Source: Patescibacteria group bacterium
GTDB taxonomy: Bacteria > Patescibacteriota > Saccharimonadia > CAILAD01 > BJGX01
Length of the DNA stretch: 22,716 bases
Reading direction: 5' to 3'
NCBI GenBank assembly: GCA_030917065.1
Contig: JAUPVL010000049.1
Coordinates: 1-22,716, forward strand
Below, piece after piece: positions 15,819-22,716 of the stretch (positions are counted from its first letter, which is position 1; every line of letters begins with the position of its first letter). The position numbers and the translations under genes were made by a program. Below the pieces are notes generated by a model. The model did not search any database. It was not told where the DNA came from and saw nothing but the letters and a program-made list of their open reading frames with translations.

Positions 15819-16637
15819 CTATATGTAGCGAAATCCTAGTATGAAATAATCATCCAGTAGTAGTTCAAAGTCTGATTGTTTAGCAATCGACTTAAGTGTA
15901 TCGTGCTGCCAAGGGTCAGATTCATGGTATACCTTGCCTCTGGTGGCGATGTGTTGTGGTACTTGCTTGTAGAATTTACGGTATAGATCCAACCCATCTC
16001 CAGGACCTCCGTACAAGGCAATAGCGGGTTCTTTTTTGACTTCTGGTTTCATGTCATTTTTTAGATCACTCGATACATATGGTAAGTTAGTGACAATCGT
16101 ATCAAATCTTTTTTTAATATTGGAGAATATATCTGACTCTATGAACTCAATTTGGTCTTCAACGCCAAATTTTTTAGCATTTATTTTTGCTACATCAAGT
16201 GCTTCTTTTGATATTTCGGTAGCAGTGATTTCTAGATCAGCTCTATTAGTCGCAATACTTATTGCAATCGCACCTGAACCTGTGCCGATATCTATCAGCT
16301 GAGAGTTTTTGGGTGCATATTTTATAGCATTTGCTACTATTGTTTCTGTTTCTGCTCTAGGGGATAGTACGCGATTGTCTACAAAGAATTCGTTACCATA
16401 AAATTCAATGCTATTTGTGATATAGCACACAGGTTCTCTATCTATACGTCGTGAAATATACAGCTCAAACAACTGTGTTTCACTACTTACCAGTAGGGTG
16501 TCGGGATTCGCTATGATAAATTCCTTGGATTTATTGAGCGCATGGCAAAGTAGCAATTGAGCATCTAGCTGAGGTGAAATAATATCTGCTTCACGAAACT
16601 TATCGATCGCTATATCTAGTGCTTTTTGTATAGTCAT
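15819..16637 (-). CDS. prmC: peptide chain release factor glutamine methyltransferase PrmC (HemK)
   Basis: Methylates the Gln of the GGQ motif in release factors using S-adenosylmethionine. It has 272 aa; an N-terminal helical RF-binding domain, then a Rossmann methyltransferase with motif I IDIGTGSGAIAIS (115-127) and the catalytic motif as NLPY (184-187) in place of the commoner NPPY; the Asn, Pro and Tyr are kept. VLSPRAETE (90-98) is the usual RP-x-E-like segment. The ATG follows the prfA TGA with no gap (TGA-ATG), so the enzyme is translationally coupled to its substrate RF1. Confidence 0.95.
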   Translation of the reverse strand: MTIQKALDIAIDKFREADIISPQLDAQLLLCHALNKSKEFIIANPDTLLVSSETQLFELYISRRIDREPVCYITNSIEFYGNEFFVDNRVLSPRAETETIVANAIKYAPKNSQLIDIGTGSGAIAISIATNRADLEITATEISKEALDVAKINAKKFGVEDQIEFIESDIFSNIKKRFDTIVTNLPYVSSDLKNDMKPEVKKEPAIALYGGPGDGLDLYRKFYKQVPQHIATRGKVYHESDPWQHDTLKSIAKQSDFELLLDDYFILGFRYI

Positions 16638-17702
16638 TCAGGCTTTATTTAAATCTAAGTTTTTTTGTATCTCACTACCACGCAAAGCTTCAAACAGTCC
16701 ATCGAGATCTCCATCGATGATCTTTTGTAGGCCATGAGTAGTGAAGTTGATCCGATGATCAGTTACTCTGTCTTGTGGATAATTGTATGTCCGGATCTTT
16801 TCTGATCTATCTCCAGTGCCTATCTGTGACTTACGAGCATCACTTAGTTGCTTTTCTTCTTCTTGCATACGCATGTCAAGTAGGCGGGTGCGAAGCACAT
16901 TCATAGCCTTGAGCTTATTTTTGAGTTGTGATTTCTCGTCTTGGCATGTAGCAACCACACCAGTAGGTAGGTGAGTGATACGAACTGCACTATCTGTAGT
17001 GTTGACGCTCTGGCCTCCGTGTCCGCCCGAACGAAAAACATCAATCCGAAGATCATTGGGGTTGATATCTACATCTGACTCTTCTGCCTCTGGTAGTACC
17101 GCTACCGTAGCGGTACTGGTATGTATACGACCAGCACTCTCAGTGGTCGGTATTCTTTGTACTCTATGTACACCAGACTCATATTTGAGCCTGCCATAAG
17201 CGTCTTCTCCAGTGATTTGCACGATAACTTCTTTGTATCCGCCAGATGGATTACTACTCTCGCTCAATAGTTCTGCTCGCAAACCATGGGTTTCTGCGTA
17301 TCTAAGATACATTCTGAGCAGGTCACCGGCAAATATACTGGACTCGTCGCCTCCTGCACCAGCCCGTATCTCTATAATTGCGTTTTTATGTTCGTTTGGA
17401 TCGGTTGGCAGCATAGCTATTTTGACCTTTTCCTCCAGAGAAGCTAGCTTGGGCTCCAATTGTTGTATTGTTTCTTGAGCAAGTTGCTTCATCTCTTGGT
17501 CGTCGAGCATCGATTTGGCATCAGATATTTCATCGCTAGTTTTTTTGAGCTCGTTGAACAGCTCAAGTTTTTCAGTGAGATCTCTTTGTGTCGCTACAAG
17601 GTTAGCGCTTTTGGGGCTAGTATATATTTTGGGATCAGCCAATTGAGCCTCAATATCTTGAAGTTGAGACTTGATGTTATTAATTTTTTCTTCGTCTATC
17701 AT
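16638..17702 (-). CDS. prfA: peptide chain release factor 1
   Basis: Ends translation at UAA and UAG. It has 354 aa, the usual size. RF1 identity is shown by the codon-reading PxT motif as PTT (185-187, in RIPTTESAG) instead of the RF2 SPF; the catalytic loop is SGGHGGQSVN with GGQ at 229-231. The first 100 residues are the coiled-coil domain. It lies downstream of rpmE, separated by a strong terminator hairpin whose loop carries the prfA -10. Operon with prmC. Confidence 0.97.
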   Translation of the reverse strand: MIDEEKINNIKSQLQDIEAQLADPKIYTSPKSANLVATQRDLTEKLELFNELKKTSDEISDAKSMLDDQEMKQLAQETIQQLEPKLASLEEKVKIAMLPTDPNEHKNAIIEIRAGAGGDESSIFAGDLLRMYLRYAETHGLRAELLSESSNPSGGYKEVIVQITGEDAYGRLKYESGVHRVQRIPTTESAGRIHTSTATVAVLPEAEESDVDINPNDLRIDVFRSGGHGGQSVNTTDSAVRITHLPTGVVATCQDEKSQLKNKLKAMNVLRTRLLDMRMQEEEKQLSDARKSQIGTGDRSEKIRTYNYPQDRVTDHRINFTTHGLQKIIDGDLDGLFEALRGSEIQKNLDLNKA

Positions 17703-17715
17703 GATAGTTATATTT

Positions 17716-17755
17716 AAAAAACTGCTTTTATTATATATAGCTCAAGCAGTTTTTT
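17716..17755. terminator. bidirectional terminator after rpmE with the prfA -10 box in its loop
   Basis: AAAAAACTGCTT (17716-17727) and AAGCAGTTTTTT (17744-17755) form a perfect 12-bp inverted repeat that reads as A-stem-T on both strands, placed 10 bp after the rpmE stop. The 16-nt loop contains minus-strand TATAAT (17735-17730), which fits as the prfA -10, about 27 nt before its ATG. No good -35 was found. Confidence 0.75.
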
Positions 17756-17765
17756 ATAGTTTTAG

Positions 17766-18134
17766 TTATTTTTCAGTCTTGTCGTCTGATTTTTGTGGCT
17801 GTGATTTTGCTTTTTTATCAATTTCTGTGGTGTTGGTTTCACTGATTTCAGAATCAGCCTTTAGCATAGCAGCGGCTTCTTTTTTGTTGAGAGCTTTTAC
17901 AGCTTTTTTTGTAAGTGCTTCTTTTTTGGATTCAGCAGCAGCTCTCTTGGCCTTAAATCTATCAACCCGACCTGCAGTATCAACTAGTTTTTGTTTGCCT
18001 GTATAGAATGGATGACATTTACTACAAACATCGACATTCATTTCTGCAACAGTCGACTGCGAATCAAAAGTAGCACCACATCCGCTGCAGTTGACTTTGG
18101 TTTTTAGATATTCTGGGTGAATTGATGATTTCAT
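17766..18134 (-). CDS. rpmE: 50S ribosomal protein L31 with Lys/Ala-rich C-terminal extension
   Basis: Zinc-binding (type A) L31 of the large subunit: starts MKSSIHPEYLKTKVNCSGC, with ligands C16, C19, C37 and C40 and the conserved HPFYTGKQK (41-49). Standard L31 is about 65-75 aa; here it is 122 aa, the last 55 being a charged, Ala/Lys/Asp-rich, probably disordered tail. The ATG comes 6 nt after a TATATT -10-like box. Upstream of prfA-prmC, the gene order rpmE-prfA-prmC seen in many bacteria. Confidence 0.94.
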   Translation of the reverse strand: MKSSIHPEYLKTKVNCSGCGATFDSQSTVAEMNVDVCSKCHPFYTGKQKLVDTAGRVDRFKAKRAAAESKKEALTKKAVKALNKKEAAAMLKADSEISETNTTEIDKKAKSQPQKSDDKTEK

Positions 18135-18140
18135 AACTAG

Positions 18141-18146
18141 AATATA
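18141..18146 (-). promoter_or_regulatory. possible rpmE -10 box, near-leaderless
   Basis: Minus-strand TATATT (18146-18141) lies 6 nt before the rpmE ATG. A -35 is not clear. It fits the spacing seen for rplU, trxB and lepB but is weaker. Confidence 0.35.
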
Positions 18147-18201
18147 TTAACAGGTTTGTCTCACAAATACAAGCTAGAAACTAAAAATATAGGTTAAATA
18201 A

Positions 18202-18230
18202 TTGTTATATACAACAAGCTTAAGTATAAT
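18202..18230 (+). promoter_or_regulatory. promoter of the large membrane protease gene
   Basis: TTGTTA (18202-18207), exactly 17 nt, TATAAT (18225-18230). Start expected near 18237, with AGGTG ahead of the ATG at 18265. This excludes an in-frame TTG at 18202, which is the -35 box itself. Confidence 0.7.
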
Positions 18231-18264
18231 CATTAGTAATACTAAAACAGGTGCAGATCACCAT

Positions 18265-21200
18265 ATGTCAAAAAGCAAAAAAAATCGCCATACGAAAGAC
18301 AATACCAACGACTCAGATGTTGATTTACACATAAAACACAAAAAACGTGGACGAAAACTCAATATCGTACTAGTTACTCTTTCTGTACTGTTGCTTGCTT
18401 CTATATCGGCTCTGACATATTTATTTATAACAATAGAAAATGCCAAGATTGATGCCAAAAACGCACTTCAACAGCAAGTAGAGGTAGGAAACGCCAATGT
18501 TGTAAGCTACGTAACGACGTATGAGAGATTTGTACAGATATTTCAGAGCAATAGACTGGAGTTCTTGGCTATTATCATCATATCTGTTGTTGGTATTGTG
18601 TTACTGGTCATGTCGCTATACAAAGATAGGAAAAAGAGAAAATACCACAAGCAACATTTCAAAAAAGTCCATCACAACCATTCAAAACCAGACAAAATAC
18701 ATACTATCGACAAATATCGTGCTCCTTGGGAAAATATCTGGTTACTGGTCGGTGGAATACTGGTAGTTGCTGTCGTGGGTATACTAGTGTTGAGGATATC
18801 TAGAGCTAGTACTGAAATAACTCAAAATACCACAAATATAGAGGCTTCTGCACTTGAAGAGCAAGGGTTTAGACAGATCAACTCTTCGACTGGTTTCAGT
18901 TTGATATACAACTTCAACCTACTCGATGCCGAGGCTACGATTGCAGGGCAATCCGAACCAGTCGCTACAAAAGAAGAGCTTGCAAAAGCATCTGACTATA
19001 CCGCTGTTGTCATTGAGCCCAGCGCCGCAGATACAGACTCTCTTACAGGCAGCAATACCTCGGCTACATCTGATCTGAGGTTCAATACTAGTACTGACAA
19101 ACAATTCTTCGTATCTGCCAAAAACCAGTTCGGTAATCTCAGTCAGACAGAACTGGCTATTAGATATTTTGCCCCCAAACAAGATGCCAACAATTTCGTA
19201 GAAAAGATCGGACAAAGCGAAGTGGATGTTTCGGGTGTCAAATACCAGGAAGTAGTATACAAAGTGATCAACACCGAGTATGTCACTACCACAGAAACCT
19301 TCACGCAATATATTACCGTTCAAAACAACCAGCCTTTTGCTGTTAGCCTAAGACAATCGAGCCGCTCTGTACCTTCTCAGGTCCAGTTGCTCAAAAACGT
19401 AATATCTACGATTAAGTATGGACACACAGAACAATCCAGCCATACTAGCTTTTCAAGCAGGCACAATACGGCCATGGCGGCTACTGAGCCGACTAGTACA
19501 GAAGCTGACTCAAGTGTGCTTTCTCAGACTACTACCAATGTGCCCAAAACACTTATCAACGATACAGCCTTGCAAGTAGTAGCAAAAAACCAACCTACGG
19601 TTGTGAGAGTCGGTACCAATACTTGTATGAATATCGATTTGTTACTTCCAAATGGGCAAGTGGGGTATTCCGCCAAAAACGCTTGCAATGCCGTTATCGG
19701 TAGCGGATCTATCATATCTAGCGATGGGTACATTTCTACCAATGGTCATGTAGTCTCTGATATCCCAGAGCAAATATTACAGACTTTTCTAAGTCTCGAC
19801 ACCGACTCTGCAAACCTCAAATCTTACCTCCAGTATTTATTAGATAGTGGCGTACTTACTAAGCCCCAGCTTGAGACTGTTTTGAGGCAAGTAGCTGCTG
19901 GCAACAAGCAGGCTTTTGAGAAGTTTCTGACTACTACTACCAAGATCAGCCCAGATAAGTACAAAACTAGCTCAGTCAACAGAAGCTTTGTAATCCAGCT
20001 AAGTAATGACCCTATCAAGGCCGAGGTAGACAAGACCACTATCTCAATCCCTACTAGCGATACCAAGGTATCCGCCAAGCTTATAGATAAGGATTTTGAC
20101 GAGCAAACACTTAGACAAACTCAGATCGCCAATATTAAAGAGCTCAAGACGTCTGATGTAGCTATACTCAAGCTAGACAGTGGTAGTAACTATCCTGTAT
20201 CAAGTCTTGGAGCATTGGATGAGAGCAAGGACAATACATCAAGCAGTAGTGCAGCTAGTGAGCTACTGGTAACTGCAATGGGATTCCCGGGCTTTGTAGA
20301 TGGAGGCTTGACCACCAAAAAACAAACAACCATACCTTCTGCTACTCAGGGTAAAGTACTGGGATTTGAAAACAATACAGACAATAAGTATCGCCTAATA
20401 GCTACAAACGTACCAGCAGCGCAGGGTAATTCTGGTGGCCCGGCATTTGCCGAAGATGGTAGTATTATTGGTCTGGTTACCTACGTCGATCAGAGTGCCA
20501 ATGCCAAGGCAGGTACTGAGAGTTTTGCCGCATCTAGTATCTTGCGCGATGTCAGTGACGTCAAAGCGCTTCTTAGCAAGAACAATATCACGCTCAATAC
20601 CAGTAGCTCGGTAGATAGTACCTGGGATCAAGGTATCGAAAAGTTTTCCAACGCGCATTATAAGTCTGCCAATCAGCTATTTGCCAAGGCCAAGGCTGAA
20701 TATCCGGCCAATTATCTAGCTACTCAGCTCAGTTCTGTTGCTGATGCAAAGATAGCAGCCGGGCTAGATGTGCCAGAAATATCGCCAATAGTTACCATAG
20801 GTGCAGTTGTCTTTGTCCTAGCTTTGCTAATAGGCTTGATAATAGTAATTATCAAGACCATCAAGCACCGCAATAAGACCAAAACTATGATGCCGCCTGT
20901 ACAGCCTGGTGTTGATTCAAACCCGGTTACGACAGATATCAATCCAGTACCGACTTCTCCTGGGTTCAACGACTCATCTGTAGCTACCAGCAGTGGAGAT
21001 GTGGCAAATGTAGGCTTGACGCAGGCTCCAGTACAAAACCCAAGCAACATTGCTCCAAATGTATATCAGCCAACTGTACCAGCTCCAACTACGACGAATG
21101 ACCCAGCAGTAGAACCAGGCAACAATACAGTCGCTTCAAGCTCGTCCGTGCCGGTACCTGAGTCTATGCCTGAAAGACCCGCTCAAGTCTCCCCAGTGCA

Positions 21201-21348
21201 TTCTGACAATCAAGCACCTACAGCATTACCAGCGCAATCTAGTGTAACCAATGTAGTTCCTCCAGGACCGCTTAAGCAAGCACCTAGTGCCGCACCTGCG
21301 GCCAATCCAGTCGATGATAGTACCGGTGGTCAGCCACCAGTAGCGTAA
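18265..21348 (+). CDS. large multi-pass membrane protein with trypsin-like protease domain and Pro/Thr/Ser-rich tail
   Basis: A 1027-aa protein. A basic N-terminus is followed by three transmembrane helices (about 32-55, 99-119 and 157-177), then an extracytoplasmic region of about 230 residues that I do not recognise. An HtrA-like trypsin fold follows with H495 in STNGHVVSD, D631 in TSDVAILKLD and S723 in QGNSGGPAF. H495 and D631 are 136 residues apart, against 31 in the HtrA protein encoded at 14659, so about 100 residues (PEQILQTFLSLDTDSANLK onward) are inserted. Cys 454 and 474 could form a disulfide. After a predicted fourth helix (about 841-865) comes a Pro/Thr/Ser/Val-rich, probably disordered tail to the end. 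No PDZ domain is seen. Topology puts the protease outside and both ends inside or the tail exposed, depending on orientation. Substrate unknown. Confidence 0.85.
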   Translation: MSKSKKNRHTKDNTNDSDVDLHIKHKKRGRKLNIVLVTLSVLLLASISALTYLFITIENAKIDAKNALQQQVEVGNANVVSYVTTYERFVQIFQSNRLEFLAIIIISVVGIVLLVMSLYKDRKKRKYHKQHFKKVHHNHSKPDKIHTIDKYRAPWENIWLLVGGILVVAVVGILVLRISRASTEITQNTTNIEASALEEQGFRQINSSTGFSLIYNFNLLDAEATIAGQSEPVATKEELAKASDYTAVVIEPSAADTDSLTGSNTSATSDLRFNTSTDKQFFVSAKNQFGNLSQTELAIRYFAPKQDANNFVEKIGQSEVDVSGVKYQEVVYKVINTEYVTTTETFTQYITVQNNQPFAVSLRQSSRSVPSQVQLLKNVISTIKYGHTEQSSHTSFSSRHNTAMAATEPTSTEADSSVLSQTTTNVPKTLINDTALQVVAKNQPTVVRVGTNTCMNIDLLLPNGQVGYSAKNACNAVIGSGSIISSDGYISTNGHVVSDIPEQILQTFLSLDTDSANLKSYLQYLLDSGVLTKPQLETVLRQVAAGNKQAFEKFLTTTTKISPDKYKTSSVNRSFVIQLSNDPIKAEVDKTTISIPTSDTKVSAKLIDKDFDEQTLRQTQIANIKELKTSDVAILKLDSGSNYPVSSLGALDESKDNTSSSSAASELLVTAMGFPGFVDGGLTTKKQTTIPSATQGKVLGFENNTDNKYRLIATNVPAAQGNSGGPAFAEDGSIIGLVTYVDQSANAKAGTESFAASSILRDVSDVKALLSKNNITLNTSSSVDSTWDQGIEKFSNAHYKSANQLFAKAKAEYPANYLATQLSSVADAKIAAGLDVPEISPIVTIGAVVFVLALLIGLIIVIIKTIKHRNKTKTMMPPVQPGVDSNPVTTDINPVPTSPGFNDSSVATSSGDVANVGLTQAPVQNPSNIAPNVYQPTVPAPTTTNDPAVEPGNNTVASSSSVPVPESMPERPAQVSPVHSDNQAPTALPAQSSVTNVVPPGPLKQAPSAAPAANPVDDSTGGQPPVA

Positions 21349-21408
21349 TCTTTATTTGATATCTTCATCGATATAATTGCAATACGTTTTTATATAAAAG
21401 CGTTCGAA

Positions 21409-22165
21409 CATGAAGAGAGCCCCGGCAAATGTCGGAGCTCTGTGGTGTGGTGACCCTCTCGAGTTTCGGGATACCCGAGAGGTGCGTTGCCGCATGTCAC
21501 CTGGTGTTGGCACTTTTTTTAAGTGGGTGTTTCTCTTTCATTAACCCGAAGGCTAAATTCAGAGCGGCCAGACCGTTGAAATCGCAGGACACCACCTGAC
21601 GACGGTCCCCATTGTAGGATCAAACGACGTTTACCCGAATTTATCATCTTAGATTAAAGGCCATTAGGGCCAGTTCACAAGATGCCGCGAACGACTACGC
21701 GGAGTCAGACCACCAGCTTTTACTGGCCTTGGGTGACTAACCCTTGGTACGCAGATTGCAAGGTGCAATCGGTATGGTGAGAAGGCGGGTGCTCCGGCGG
21801 ACGGCGGATCCGGTCCGGAGCACCCTACGCAAGTATCGTACCCGTTGGTAGGGCAAACCGGGGAGGCCCGGCTTGGGACGCACCGAGAGGATCTCGGCTT
21901 CTCTAGATACCTGCGAGAATGTGGAGCACCCCGTGAACCGGCGGGGTGGTTGCGCCGGGGTGCTCCACGATTGGTAAGATACGGGTCGAGATATATTGCT
22001 CTCAACCATCCAGCCACAATAGCTGTTAACTACGTCGCTCCATAGGAGTATTTCTCACGTAGCCCAGTATCACGCTTGTTGCCTATTTGAGGCGCTCACC
22101 ATCGAGAGTTTGTACATATTTCTCTCTGCAGTGAGCGCCTCAAAAAGGCACTATTTGTAAGGTAC
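21409..22165 (-). ncRNA. candidate large structured non-coding RNA (about 0.6-0.76 kb), GC-rich
   Basis: The gap 21349-22213 has no credible protein gene but is dense in perfect hairpins: 22080-22150 (14-bp inner plus 5-bp outer stem), 21984-22007, 21921-21968 (13 bp), 21883-21897, 21855-21874, 21787-21825 (11 bp), 21754-21770 (7 bp, 3-nt loop), 21685-21702, 21449-21501 and 21416-21441. G+C is about 68% across 21781-21960 by hand count. Two stems (21984-22007 and 21855-21874) gain G-U pairs on the minus strand where the plus strand has A-C mismatches, and a perfect promoter points the same way. The 3' end is uncertain: the last stem (21441-21416) runs into CTTC, a weak terminator. I find no tmRNA, RNase P or SRP hallmark. 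Function unknown. Confidence 0.55.
21449..21520 (+). terminator. GC-rich stem and T7 tract, possible terminator of the protease gene
   Basis: GGTGAC (21449-21454) pairs with GTCACC (21496-21501) around an inner CCTCTCG/CGAGAGG (21455-21461 with 21476-21482); TTTTTTT follows at 21514-21520. It could end the plus-strand transcript 100-170 nt after the stop at 21348. The same stems would also form in a minus-strand RNA, so strand assignment is uncertain. Confidence 0.4.
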
Positions 22166-22171
22166 CGCTAC

Positions 22172-22200
22172 ATTATAGCAAGCTTTACCGTTATTGTCAA
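22172..22200 (-). promoter_or_regulatory. perfect sigma70-type promoter driving the structured RNA
   Basis: Minus-strand TTGACA (22200-22195), exactly 17 nt, TATAAT (22177-22172). It is the best promoter in the window and starts 14 bp after the stop of the coiled-coil gene, so the RNA is a separate transcription unit starting near 22165. Confidence 0.85.
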
Positions 22201-22213
22201 GTATTATTTATGC

Positions 22214-22603
22214 TTACTTGATATCGGCTTCGGGCTTGCCGACTTTGGCCTGAAGTATTACTTGACGAGTTTCGCCAAGATCATCAGTTACCCTGGTGTC
22301 GTTGGTTTCTTGGTAGTAGCTTACTAGATAATGACTTAGTATTTCTTGCAGATCTTTTTGCTTAGTACGTTCATCGTCCATGTCTTCACTTATCTTCTGG
22401 TAGTCTTTGTCATCCAATAGTGCTCTTTTGGCAGCAAGGCGTTTCTCACTAAGGGCTTTTATCTCCTCAGCAATTTGTTTGTATTCATCGTTTTGATCCA
22501 TTACATCCTTGAGCTGTTCGCGCAGTGTTTTGAGTTTTTCTTTTGATTCGCGTAGTTCGGGCATGATTCTATGTATTGCTTCTAGGGTAGTTTTGTCTTC
22601 CAT
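22214..22603 (-). CDS. small charged coiled-coil protein of unknown function
   Basis: I do not recognise this protein. From ATG 22603 it has 129 aa: residues about 5-95 are almost all helix-forming and highly charged with heptad-like Leu/Ile/Ala spacing (ESKEKLKTLREQLKDVMDQ, KRLAAKRALLDDKDYQKIS), pointing to a coiled coil; the C-terminus (TRVTDDLGETRQVILQAKVG) may add beta strands. No membrane segment. An ATG 39 nt upstream (22642) is in frame, but a TATAAT at 22650-22645 ends 2 nt before it, so it would not be transcribed from that promoter. Its 3' end sits beside the promoter of the structured RNA. Confidence 0.7.
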   Translation of the reverse strand: MEDKTTLEAIHRIMPELRESKEKLKTLREQLKDVMDQNDEYKQIAEEIKALSEKRLAAKRALLDDKDYQKISEDMDDERTKQKDLQEILSHYLVSYYQETNDTRVTDDLGETRQVILQAKVGKPEADIK

Positions 22604-22644
22604 ATTTGTAGTTGTTTCCTGATTATTTGATATTGCAGACATTA

Positions 22645-22650
22645 ATTATA
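22645..22650 (-). promoter_or_regulatory. -10 box of the coiled-coil protein gene
   Basis: Minus-strand TATAAT at 22650-22645, with a poor -35 (TGTAAT, 22673-22668) at 17 nt. Transcription would begin near 22638, leaving about 35 nt before ATG 22603. From 22651 to the window end I see no gene on either strand. Confidence 0.5.
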
Positions 22651-22716
22651 ACAAACAATACATAACCATTACATCAAGATTTAGCCTGAAAAAATGCAGA
22701 TTAGTATTTACAATAA

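Noticed and set aside
21664..22045. Open frames on both strands inside the GC-rich RNA region
   Set aside because: Pro/Arg/Cys-rich translations with no protein-like pattern; the sequence is explained by stems, and GC-rich DNA has few stops by chance.
22017..22045. Possible tmRNA tag (AVNYVAP before TAG) on the plus strand
   Set aside because: No tRNA-like 5' or 3' halves or CCA end around it, and the tag does not end in the usual LAA-type residues.
21409..22165. RNase P RNA as identity of the structured RNA
   Set aside because: The conserved GGAAAGTCC and ACAGAA elements are absent on both strands; only a chance CCCGGCTT match was seen.
1..22716. UGA-to-Gly recoding, CRISPR arrays, tRNA genes, insertion sequences
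   Set aside because: UGA ends several intact genes; no regularly spaced repeats, cloverleaf sequence or transposase was found by reading both strands.

Overview
The window looks like part of a reduced Patescibacteria (CPR) genome, most likely Candidatus Saccharibacteria. This is inferred from the small, mostly single-domain housekeeping set, very tight packing, membrane-anchored surface proteins, a DUF2779 nuclease, and an L31 with a long Lys/Ala tail. UGA is an ordinary stop here (it ends the orphan gene at 2211, the LCP gene at 13839 and prfA at 16638), which argues against the UGA=Gly CPR lineages. No rRNA, tRNA or marker tree is available in the window, so the phylum call is inference.

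Layout. 1-1771: the tail of an alpha/beta hydrolase and a two-domain DUF2779 nuclease. 1779-2276: a self-contained GC-rich island (about 63% G+C over 1921-2220, hand count) with its own promoter, three tandem tetraloop hairpins, an orphan 111-aa gene and a strong terminator. 2313-4247: typA with a structured leader. 4248-4692: a non-coding interval between convergent genes, framed by near-perfect inverted repeats and full of hairpins. 4693-6346 (minus): a short RecD/Dda-like helicase and a cupin. 6405-9369 (plus): trxB, a GNAT acetyltransferase and a membrane-anchored secretory-lipase-like hydrolase. 9378-9722 (minus): rplU. 9810-11503 (plus): parA-parB. 11510-12370 (minus): lepB. 12414-15816 (plus): an envelope cluster of LCP protein, polytopic membrane protein and HtrA protease. 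15819-18146 (minus): rpmE, prfA, prmC. 18202-21348 (plus): a very large membrane-anchored trypsin-like protease. 21349-22213: an 865-bp gap holding a GC-rich, hairpin-dense RNA candidate on the minus strand behind a perfect consensus promoter. 22214-22650 (minus): a small coiled-coil protein.

How it works together: much of the window serves the cell surface, with signal peptidase I, LCP ligase-like protein, two trypsin-fold proteases and an anchored lipase. The rest is core translation (TypA, L21, L31, RF1 and its methylase PrmC), chromosome segregation (ParAB) and redox (TrxB). Several genes (trxB, lepB, rplU, helicase, possibly rpmE) have a -10 box only 6-9 nt before the start codon, so leaderless mRNAs seem common. 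The two GC-rich islands (1813-2276 and 21409-22165) differ strongly from everything else and are the best candidates for something undescribed.
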